Part shown: positions 50,118 to 60,039 of the stretch, piece after piece | Position numbering within the stretch: position 1 is the stretch's first letter | Layout: each line of letters opens with the position of its first letter | The notes under the pieces: model-generated | What the model was told of the DNA's origin: nothing | What the model saw: only the letters and a program-made list of their open reading frames with translations | Database searches by the model: none | Program-made: the position numbers and the translations under genes | Origin: Setophaga petechia | Taxonomy: Eukaryota; Chordata; Aves; Passeriformes; Parulidae | NCBI GenBank assembly: GCA_024362935.1 | Contig: JANCRA010000039.1 | Coordinates: 5,209,040 to 5,273,039, forward strand | DNA: 64,000 nucleotides | Direction: 5' to 3'

Positions 50118-50226
50118 GGGCACGTGCCGGACCAGCGTCCTTCCGCCGCCGGGCACGAGCGCCGCCAAGAGCGGCGGGCTCCGCCAACGCGCCCCCTGGC
50201 GGCTCGGAGGACTGCGAGCGGCGGGG

Positions 50227-50745
50227 GCCGGGCACCGGGAGGGAGCGGAGAGGGGACGGAGCACCTAGAGATGGGCACCGGGGAGGGGACGGAGCACCGA
50301 GACGGGCGTTGCTGCGGGACAGAACTGGGCACCGGGGAGGGGACGGAGCACCCAGAGATGGGCACCAGGGAAGGGACGGAGCACCGAGACGGGCACTGCT
50401 TAGGGACAGGACCGGGCACCGGGGCGGGACCGAGCACCCAGGGCCGGGCAGTGCTGAGAGACGGGGCCGGGCACCGGGGCGGGACCGAGCACCCAGGGCC
50501 GGGCAGTGCTGAGAGACGGGGCCGGGCACCGGGGCGGGACCGGGCACCCAGGGCCGGGCACTGCTGAGGGATAGGACTGAGCACCGGGGAGGTAGCGGGG
50601 AGGGGACGGAGCACCCAGAGCGAGGCATCGGGGAGGGACAGGACCGTGCACCAGGGCGATACGGAGCACCCAGGGCCGGGCACTGCTGAGGGGACAGAGC
50701 GCCCAGGGCCGGGCAGTACGGAGGGACGGGGCCGGGCACCGGGTT
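50227..50745. repeat. 55-bp minisatellite in the TSEN54 promoter
   Basis: About nine imperfect tandem units built on GGGCACCGGGGCGGGACCGA plus a CACCCAGGGCCGGGCAGTGC part. The units at 50,414-50,468 and 50,469-50,523 are identical over all 55 bases; outer units are diverged. The 420-codon open frame that crosses it on the minus strand is a by-product of the repeat. Confidence 0.9.
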
Positions 50746-50829
50746 TTGCCCGGGATCTAGCCCAGGTCCGCCGTGCTGAGCTGCCCCCGATCAACACCCG
50801 CCGCTCCCTCCCGGGATGGGAGAAGGGAG

Positions 50830-53800
50830 ATGAAACGAATCATGGGTCGGAGTAAAGGGCGGGAAGATCATGCACCGGTAAATGATACGGGTAGACTGGA
50901 CGGGTTGAAGTTAAAAAAACAAACAAAAAACAAAACCCAAACAACAACAACAACAAAACCACTAAAAGCCCAAACAAACAAACAAACAACCCCCCCAAAA
51001 ATTATTGCTAATTAATATTAGTCCCAGGCTTAGATATCTGCTCTGTCTGAGCTTCTGGGGAGCAGTGCAGCCCCTGGGCCACCTGTCCTTCCCCTCTTTC
51101 CCCTAGCCATGCTGCTCACAGGACCTTCTATCATGCTTTCCCTCTCTCTCCTCGCTGCATTTTGCCCTTTCTTAAATACATTTCTCCAAAGGAAAATACT
51201 TTCTTAAATAATAAATCTCAGTAATTATAGTATAAATAATTCTTAAATGCTCACAAATTCTTAAAATCTTATCAGCTCAATAAATTCTTCAGTACATTTC
51301 CCCAGGATCACTGACAGGCTGTTCCCTACCATGGGGCTGTCAGAACCATGTGGGACCAGCCAGACCAGTGTGGAAGTGGCTGTGTCCTGCCCCTGGGGCA
51401 GGAGGATTGTCCCTTCAGTGGTGTCACTATTTCTCCTGGCCTCCAGCAGTGGCTGGTGCCTTTGACTGCCTGGAGCATGCAGCGATCCAGCAGGGCCTCA
51501 CACCTCTGCCAGCATGGCTGGACTGGCTGCCAGGGAAGGCATGGACAGGTCTGATGGGGAAACACACCAAAAGTTCAAGTTTCACCTCAAACCCGTCTCC
51601 TGTTGCTGTGGGATATCTCACAGGAGGCACTGAGCCTCAAGCAGGAAAAACACAGCTTTTCTCCCCACCAGAGTCCCTGGGTCCAACTGTGGTTTCCCAA
51701 TAAAAGCCCTTTGACAAGATGCCAACAAAAGGAGATGAATGTAAAAACCATTCCCTTCCATTTTCCACTGAAATGATTTAATTTTCGCTTCCTGCCTCAT
51801 TATTTCCTCCTCCTGAATTGAGACTTCACCTTGTGAGGAGGTCAAGAGATTTTGGCCAGCAGTGCCTCTCCATGGCATGTGAGAGGACAAGAACCCACGG
51901 ATGGGGTGAAGGGAAGAAGGCTGTGCAGGGGCAGTGCTTTTTCACCTTGATTTCCAAAAAGTATATGTAGTTTGGACTGCCTGATTATCACATAATCCCA
52001 GGACCCCACATCCTGTGGCTTTCAACTTTTGGACTGTCACCCCTTTGTTTAGCTCAGTCTTCTTAAAATAGCTGTGTTTAAATTGCTCAGGGAAAAGCTC
52101 TGATCCAGAATTTGCTTTTGTCACCCACTGTGATTACAAGACCCAGAAATGTCAAGACTAATCTCGGTTCATGTTTCTTTTCAATACTGGGATTTTAGCT
52201 GTCATGTGGTGGGGGGACGTCCTGTTCCTCTCAGGGGCACCAGCAGAGCCCTGGCAGGATGGGACTCATGTTCTCCCCAGCTGAATCCTCTTATCAGCCC
52301 TAATTCTGTCACCAGCTGGGTGTGGGTGGTCCTGGGGGCTGCACTTCCTATTCTGCACTTACAAATGGAGGGTGAGGTGGTTCTTGTTTTTCTCTTTAGA
52401 CGTTCTGGGTTTGGATTAGGATTTTTAACACTGGGTTTCTGTCCAGCTGCTTTAGAACTGTAACTGTGGAGATTTGTGGTGGGGTTTTTAAATGGATTTC
52501 TTTCCTTAAATTTGGGGTCTTTTTACCTTTGTTCAGGGTGGAACCTGAATGCATTTTGAGTGGAGTATGACTGTCCTGGGTTCTCTTTCTGGACAGGGTT
52601 GTGGAAAGAAGCTGAACTAATGGTCCTTGAGCTGAGCAGTGGTGAAACCTGGCACTGTGAGTGAATGGTTTGCTCGGGGGGTCCTGGGAGCTCAGATAAT
52701 GATGGATGTGGGACTGGGTGGTCCCACAGGAAGACTGTGGGTGTGTGGCACCAGGGAGCAGAGCAGGATCCAGCTCTTGCTGTCTGGGTGGGGGGGAAGC
52801 CATGGAGGAAGCTGATGGTGGAGGCCAGAGCTGCTCCTGATTCCCCTGTGGGACACTGCCATCATCCCAACTGAGAAAGGGCTTGATTTGCCTGGAGAGA
52901 CACCACACTGAATAAACCAGAGCAGTGCATGTGGGCTCTTGGAGCTGGTGGGTGTGGTGCATTTGCCCACTTTGCTGTGATGGGAGTTTTTTTCTGATTG
53001 GGAAAAATGTTAATAAAGTCTAAGAAAAGTGGGGGCTGGCTGCCTCTTCTGAACAGGACAGCCTGTTCCTGGTTCTTCCTCCTGCTTCTGACCCTTCTCC
53101 AGGGGGGAGCAGAGCAGAGCTGTGGTGTCTGAGGCTGGGTTTGAGTCCTTCCAGTCCTTTTCTGTTGTGCTGAAGTCGTGTTTATGCAGTCTCTGTATTC
53201 ACAAGTTCGTTGTGGTTAACTCCTGGATGAACCTGATGTAAATAGACTCAGTGTTTTTTGAAAAAACAGGAGAAGGTTTAGCCTTAGGATTGTTTTTCTA
53301 GTTTCATGTAGCACAGCCAGGTGGGAATTGCATGCTCTGTGCTGGAGCAGAGCAGCTCTGCCAGGTACAGCTACCTGCTTTAATCCCTGTGTTAACAACT
53401 CCTGCAGTTCCTGGCAGGGTGTTTGGAAATATTTTAGTAATTCTGCAAAAACCAGCTGTGCCTCAGACTTTACAAATGGTAACACTTGGAAAACAGTGTC
53501 TGAGATGGATAACATTGCCCATCCTCTTGCCTTCGTTGCAACTCATGGAGTTTGTTCTGATACCAGGAGGTTTGTGTGATTTGGGACAGAAAAGGATGGT
53601 ACAAATGTTCAAGACCAAGATAGAGAAGGCTCTGAGCAGCCTGGTCTAGTGGAATGTGTCCCTGCTCAAGGCAGGGTCTGGAAAGGGATGAGCTTTAAGG
53701 TCCCTCCCAACCCAAAACATTCTGTGATTCTATGAATCTCCTTAAAACTGGCAAGTGCTTCAATTCCTGTGTGTGTTGCAATACCTGTGGTGTTGTCACA

Positions 53801-56800
53801 GTTGCTCTGAGCTATGCCCAACAAATCTGTAATCATGGATTAGCTGTAGTTCAGCAATCAGTTGTCTGATTTTTATTATACTAAATATAATAAGTTATAT
53901 TCTAGTGGAAAATCTCAATTCTGAGCTTCCAGAGCATCATTGAGAAAACTTAAACTTCTTAGAGTAGGCCATGAGAGGGGGTGGTTTGGCAGTCTGTTCC
54001 AGCAGGATTTGGCAGACCTTGAGCCTATGCTGAAGTATTTGGGTTTGGATGCAAAGCAGGTAATGGTGTCAGGTGTTACAGCTTGTCTGGGAGGTGTGGG
54101 ATCTGTTTTCTAGCCTCACCTGGGAGTCTTTTGGCAAATTCCTTATTGCTTTAGGATGCCTGTGGTCATTCCCACAGCGTGTCACAGCTGGGAGTTTGGG
54201 CAGGGCAATGGAAAGAGACTTTTGTCCAAACAAGAGATTACTGAGGAGGTTTCTGGGCTAAATCTCTGTTATCACTCATCAGGGCTGGGCTTGGAAGATA
54301 GAAGGAGATTTTTAAGGAAAGAAACCCAAACAAACATGTCTTTGAGAACAGGACTTTGGGGATTAAGCAGTTAATACCTCTCCATAACCACTACTGCTCT
54401 GGTTTGCTGACAGCTGCCACTGCCTCCTGATGGCTGAGAAATGGAAAGAGCTTAAATTTCACTCTGTCTTCTAAATTTGTGGTAGAAATTGCCTTTGTGT
54501 AACTTTCCATACTGCATGACAGTTCTTGGGGCTCTGCTTGGTGGCAGGAAAGCAGAATTAGTGTTGTTATGCAGAGCTGTGGTACACAATCAGCTACTGG
54601 AAACCCCAGTACTGATCTGAATCTGGGCTTTCAAATGCCACTGTGTGACTTTCTGGAGCTGCTGTCTGTTGAGCACCTAAGGATTTATTTGCAATCACTT
54701 ACTGGAAACTGCACTTTGTTAATTGTATGTAAAAACCAAGGAACCACTGACCTAGTGCAGCAAGATTGATTTAAATGATCAAGAACCTTTCTTACCTCAG
54801 TGATGTGCTGGGAGAAATGCTGAGTGATTCTGTCTGGAGAGAATGGCTGAAGCTTTCCTCATTTCCCTAACTTGCCTTGGCACCCTGCTCATGGTTCAGC
54901 TGGACAGACTGACACTGGGGTGCCTGTCTGGGATGACAGGCACTGTGCAGAGTTTGAGGATGCAGATTATGCTCCTTGCTCGAGTTTCATAACTTCTGCA
55001 ATGTGTTTGTGCTCACTGAGTAGCTGGAAATGTCTTCCCTGGCTTTGGTCTGGAGAAGCACTCAAATTCCTGCTGCTTCTTGCTGAGTATTCCATGAAAG
55101 GAGATGCCTGGCAGGGAAATGCCTTCAGGTGGGAGACAAGTGACTGAGTCAGGACACCCAGGGTGCCTTTGGCTTGTGCTGGAGACTGAGAGGGAGGATA
55201 TATTGTTTAAGGCAAGGAATTGTGAGATTAAGGATCTGCTCTGCATCATCTCATTAGCTTGTGAAGCTTCAGGCTATTCCTTACCTGTTCTGTACAGCCA
55301 GGCTTTAAACCAAATGGAATGAACAATTCACCAAATGGAATGAACAGTTCCTGCTGTGCTTGTGTGGCTGAGTCCATAAGCAGAGTGAGATGTGGAGCAG
55401 CAGGGGATGGTGTGCTCAGAAAGGGTGAGGAGCTGTTCAGTGTCTGCACCAGCAGCCCCAGGACCACTGAGTTCTTTTCTGTGTCTGTGTTTCAAAGGTC
55501 TCTGCTTAGTTTATTTGGAATGCTGGTGTGTACCTCTCTGAGCTCTTGAGTTTAATTCAAGTGCTACAGCAAGAATTTAGAATAATGGTGGTGTTTTAAC
55601 AGCTCCAACAAACAAATCAGCCTTGTGAACACCGAGTGCCATCTACAGCTCTGTGACAGGCTGAGGCAGCTTCAGTTCCAGCACTAGAGCAGGTTGATTT
55701 GTTCTTGGTACACAAGGCCAAAGAGGATGTTGCTTGCTTCCTTTTCTTATGGGGAGCAAACTGCCAGCAGAGTTATTGGATGGAGTGGGAAGGGATGAGT
55801 CTAAGGCAGCTGGTGTGAAGCAGGCACTGAGGGGTGGGAAGTAAGGCTGGTTGTGATTCTGCTTTGTGCTATTTGAAAACTGGGCTGCTGCTTGAAAGCT
55901 GGCCCTTGGCAACACTTGTGGGGTGGGCTGGAGGAGCCCTGCTCTGATGAGGAAGGTGGGAGGAGGCTTCATGTGATGATTGTTGACTCCTTTGTCTGAT
56001 CCTTCTGCTCTTTCTCCACCAGCTTTCACTCCACAGCAGCTCTTCAATGCTGGGAGAAGGTTTGCCACTATATGACACTTGCAACCCCCTTAACATTTTC
56101 TCTGGTCTCCCTCCCTCCTGGGTGTGTGGCTTCAGGAGTCAAGCTGGGAGCCTGGTGGGGTTAATATCATGGTCTTTGATCCCAAGTGTCCCACTGGCTG
56201 TGGGATCCTGCAGAGTGCCCTGTCTTGGGGCCATTAAATAGATGTTAAAGACTCTGATCCCTGCACAGAGCTGGCCTTGACTGGACACTTCCCAGCCAAG
56301 TGCTGCTTCTTGCATTTGAAGCTGTACACAACTTTCAGAGCCTGCACCAAGGCTGTTTTGTGGCTTCAACTCCCTTTTGCTTTAAACTTATAACCTGAGA
56401 ATTTTCTCTCAAATGTGTTCATGGTAGTTGTGTGATTGGATTCCATCTGGAGTAAAAAGGCAGGTTTGTAGGAGTGGTGCATTTCTGCACTGAAAGAACT
56501 GTGAAAATTGAAAACCACTCAGTGCCTGAGGGCTGTTATCTTTTTGCCAGTCACGTGTGGGTCTGGGTGCAGATTGTAAAGGCAGTTGTCTGCTTTTTGC
56601 TTTTCAACAAAGCTTTACGCTGAAGAATAGAGTAATTTTCACCTGACACAGCAAAGGTATTTTTTTAAGTCCTCTAAAACCACACTGGGAGCTGATGTGT
56701 TCGATGGAGCACTTGGGGGAGGTGTAGAGTCCAGTCTGTGTGTGCAGCAGCCCTGGAACATTTGGATAAGTATTGCATATGGCAGCTCTTGCCACATGTG

Positions 56801-59561
56801 CAGAGACTGTCCCATAAATCTTTCCCAATAACCAAGCTGCTTTCCCCCTCTTCTCCCATAAATTTGTTGCTAAAAATTGAACAAATTTGAAAACCTGAAT
56901 CCATGCTGGGTCCTACTGCCTGTGCTCACCTCAGAGAAGTTGGTAGAGCTCCTGGCTGTTTTGGGGAGTGGTTTGTGTCCTGACAGTGCTGCTGTTGGTC
57001 ATCCTGGGGGCACTGAGCTTCACAAGAGCACTTGGGTGCGAGGGCTGTGCCTCTCATTGCAAACCTCTGCACACCTGAGCCGTGCTTCACTTGTAGTTGC
57101 AGAGCAGCTCTCATTGGTGTGCAGCTAAATTAATGTTTTTATTTATTTTATTTCAGTTGGGAGCACAGAGAACTGGTGTCAGGAATCTGTCAATATCCAT
57201 CTATGAGGTTTTAAAAGGTGTGCTCAGGCTGAGCTTGGGGGACAGGCTGGGATGCAATCTTTGTATGTAGTGCTCTGAACGACGACTTGGAAAAGTGAGG
57301 GTGATGCCACTGAAGTGAACAGCCATGCTCCTTTCTCCTGAAAGTCTCATTTTTCTTTTTCAGGCATTGCTGGGAGCTGTCAGGAGCTGTGGGGATGGGT
57401 GGATTTAATCAAGAAGCTGTTCCAGCAGAAATGGCTGCACAGTGTCAACTTGAGCCAGGTATAACTTTATCCTAATGCAACTGGAGAGACTTTTTTTTTT
57501 ATTTTCCCTCGGTACACTCCTGAAAGGAGATGGAATTTATTCTGAAATACCTGGCAGCAAGCTGCCCTGCGTGCAGGGGAAAGCATGAGGATGGAGTTTA
57601 GCTGGAATTGATCTGCAATGTGTGTGAGCAATGATCCCGCCAGCCCAGCAGGATTTGGGGTGGGAACAGGCGAGGTTAAACCCTCTGGCTACACCTCCCC
57701 ATGCAGAAGTAACCCTGGATACAGAAACCCTTCTGTTATCAGTGTGCAATGCTGTAACAGGATGCCTGCCCTGGCTGACAGAACCAGAGGGCAGCTCTGC
57801 TATCAGTGGGTGAAATGCAGGAGCCTCCAAGGGGGGAGGATGAGGAAATTCCCTCTGCCTTTGCTGCTGGGTGGGAAGGAGGATGGTGTCAGGTGGGAGG
57901 CAAGGGCAGGGAGGTGACCTGTTCCCCTCTTTGGGCCAGAAATGCTAAAGTGACTCCTACAACTTTTGAAACAGGGGTTTTAAAAGAATACTGAAAGCTT
58001 GGAAGGCATGTGGAGGGAAGGAATGCAAGAACTCTGTCGGCTTAGTCCTTATCAAATGAAGGACTGGGTGACTTAATTACACTTAAGTACTTTGCCAGAT
58101 AACAAAGAGCACTTTAACAGTACAAAAAAAGGCACAATGAGAGCTTGTCTGAAGGATAAAATCAGACCAATTGCAGCTAGAAGTACTGTGCAATCTGCTA
58201 ATGACTTCCACCCCAAAGGGGGAAATGCTGTCTCCTGGTGGGATGGCATGAATTGGCCAGACTTGTTTTGCATATTGACTAAACCGAGCACCTCATCTGG
58301 TGCTGAAAAAGACAGGCATGGGAGTGGTCAGGTGGGAAGAGAGGTGTTTCCCACCATGGAATGAGGGCAGTGGGCTCTGTTTTCAGCGCTGCGAGGCTGC
58401 AGGGTCCAAGTGCTGGGGTTTTGGACATCTGGCTAACATCTTCGTACTGGCTGTGAGAAAGCAGCTGTGCAGATAAGTGGGAAGATGGTCCTGCCTTGCT
58501 CTCAACAGCCACAAACATCCAGAGTGTGTTCAGTGGACCAGAGGCAGACCTGGTGTCCCTGAGCTTGCTGGAGGCAGTGGGTGGAAAGCAGCCTGTGCTC
58601 ATATGAGAGCAGAGAAATTGCTTCTGCTGGCTCTGTTTCTGCACTTTTAACGCTGCTGAGGCATTAGAGGGGAATTGTATCCAGATTATTCATGCACTGT
58701 TAATAACTCCAGAGTGCTGTGTGCTGGATCGTACTTTCAGTTGCACCCAGCACCTCAGCTATGCTGAAGCCAAGGGAGCTGTGCTGACAGATTTGAGAGA
58801 AGTCAGAATTCGATATTAAATAAATCTGCATCCGTTTCCAAAGCATGGCTATAGAACAGAACAGCGTGATCCCTGCTGCTGTCATAATTCCGTTTAAATT
58901 ATATCTCTGCAGATGGAAAAGCTGCTGGTGGATCTGCCTAGTGGTGTAGAGAGAAATGGAGCACCAGGCTTAGAACACCTGGTAATATAAGTCTTTGTCT
59001 TTTCTTTATACACTGGAGATCAAAGTTTTGTGGGTCAAGGAGGCACCAGGGATTCCAGGGAGGATACAGGAGTGTGGAAGAGTCCACCTCCAATGCTGCT
59101 CCCCCTGTGCTTGCCCTGCTGCTGGAGAGACACCAGATGTGAGCCCTGTGCATGGAGGTGAAATGGGGTGGTGCAGCACTGGGCTGTGGCACCACTCTGG
59201 GATGGAAAACCTCCAGGGAAGCATTGCTCTTGATGAGATCCATTTGCAAGAAAATGGAGTGCCTTTCTCTGGCATTGGAAATTCCACCTGCAATTGCAGC
59301 CCTGGGGCTGAAGGCTGCTTGGTTCCTCTTTCAGCTCTAGCAAGGCTCCAGAAATCTGATGGTGCCTTTGAGGAAGGATCCTGGTTTAATTAAATTGTAA
59401 CTATTGGGAGGCCATTGAGTAATTTCCTTTGTTAGCTGCTGCCTTGCTTGGGGAATGGCTCACCTTGTAATTAATGAAACCTCTCCCTTCTGCAGCGCAT
59501 GGAAAATTGTCTGGAGACTGATGAAGGCCCAGACCCTTCCAGAGGTGCCCCTGCTGCTTAG
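50830..59561 (+). CDS. Unidentified candidate multi-exon gene (tentative)
   Basis: Not recognised. Ten plus-strand open segments with AG/GT borders chain in phase: 50830-50877, 51419-51548, 52597-52641, 53408-53478, 54003-54059, 54575-54724, 57157-57217, 57364-57458, 58913-58981, 59496-59561, giving 263 codons and a TAG stop. The last four have strong pyrimidine-rich acceptors and encode leucine-rich, helix-like sequence such as GWVDLIKKLFQQKWLHSVNL and MEKLLVDLPSGVERNGAPGL. The first six are weaker. I chose the segments by eye, so part or all may be chance, and the region could equally be CASKIN2 first intron. No domain or signal peptide is identifiable. Confidence 0.28.
50911..51004. repeat. 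A/C-rich simple repeats
   Basis: Runs of (CAAA), (CAA) and A-rich sequence just after the GC-rich promoter block, ending in a C run. Confidence 0.85.
53627..53738 (+). mobile_element. CR1 LINE 3' fragment
   Basis: A CR1 tail: GCTCTGAGCAGCCTGGTCTA, CTTTAAGGTCCCTCCCAACC, and terminal ATTCTGTGATTCTATGAATC. About 110 bp, 5'-truncated. Confidence 0.92.
57157..57217 (+). CDS. Candidate exon of the unidentified gene
   Basis: Acceptor ATTTATTTTATTTCAG, open frame LGAQRTGVRNLSISIYEVLK, donor AAAAG|GTGTGC. The intron to the next segment is 146 bp with a strong pyrimidine tract. The other two frames contain stops. Confidence 0.35.
57364..57458 (+). CDS. Candidate exon of the unidentified gene
   Basis: Acceptor ATTTTTCTTTTTCAG and donor GAGCCAG|GTATAA. 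Read in the phase left by 57,157-57,217 it gives IAGSCQELWGWVDLIKKLFQ and QKWLHSVNLSQ, amphipathic and helix-like. A second frame is also open. Confidence 0.35.
58913..58981 (+). CDS. Candidate exon of the unidentified gene
   Basis: A 69-bp, phase 0-0 segment after TATCTCTGCAG, with donor CTG|GTAATA. It encodes MEKLLVDLPSGVERNGAPGL and EHL. Confidence 0.32.
59496..59561 (+). CDS. Candidate last exon of the unidentified gene
   Basis: After the strong acceptor CTCTCCCTTCTGCAG the in-phase frame reads RMENCLETDEGPDPSRGAPA and stops at TAG, 59,559-59,561. The solo LTR begins 46 bp downstream. Confidence 0.3.
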   Translation, partial: RMENCLETDEGPDPSRGAPAA

Positions 59562-59607
59562 AGACACCAAAGATGGAATTGGTTTTTGTGAGGAACAGAC
59601 CATCTAG

Positions 59608-60035
59608 TGTTGGAAAAGAAATGAAATTTAGCAAAATATTTAATTATGAGTTGTGTGAATCGGTTTTTTTGTGGAAGCTGTATGTTGAGTTTGTGTGTAA
59701 CTTAGCAGGTAGTCATGAGAACTTGATAAATAATTAACTAGTATAGGGAAGATAACAAGTCTAGCCAGTTTTTCTGAGGCAGTACAATATGATAGGTATA
59801 AGATGGATGATTTTGTTTTGAACTTAGGATTGTATTGTAAGGGGGGTTTGTCGGTTATTCAAGCTGAACTGTTTCTTGGATATTTTGTTATGGATTATGT
59901 GTATAAAGAAGAGCACCTGTACCCGAGAAAAGGGGGCTCTGGCTTGGGACGTGAGTCCACGGACCCTCGGGGGCCCTCAATAAAGCACCGCACAAAACTT
60001 TGCCGAGTTTTGTGTCCTTTATCTATCGGGCAACA
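59608..60035 (+). mobile_element. Solo LTR with 4-bp target duplication
   Basis: A 428-bp LTR bounded by TGTTG...CAACA and flanked on both sides by CTAG (59,604-59,607 and 60,036-60,039). It has a TATAAA at 59,902-59,907 and AATAAA at 59,979-59,984, giving the order U3-R-U5 with a short U5. A 4-bp duplication suits a gammaretrovirus-like (ERV1) origin. No internal viral genes remain, as expected after recombination between two LTRs. Confidence 0.9.
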
Positions 60036-60039
60036 CTAG

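Larger units (their letters stand above)
49500..50850. promoter_or_regulatory. TSEN54: CpG island and TSEN54 promoter, possibly bidirectional
   Basis: A CpG-dense block over TSEN54 exons 1-2 and beyond. No TATA box. In human this promoter is shared with the divergent CASKIN2 gene. Here the rightward side is filled by a minisatellite, so the extent of the active promoter cannot be told. Confidence 0.7.

Noticed and set aside
49477..50739. 420-codon open frame on the minus strand, rich in Pro, Gly, Ala and Cys
   Set aside because: It is produced by the 55-bp minisatellite (a multiple of 3 plus 1, high GC) and crosses TSEN54 exons 1-2 in a different frame. No family similarity.
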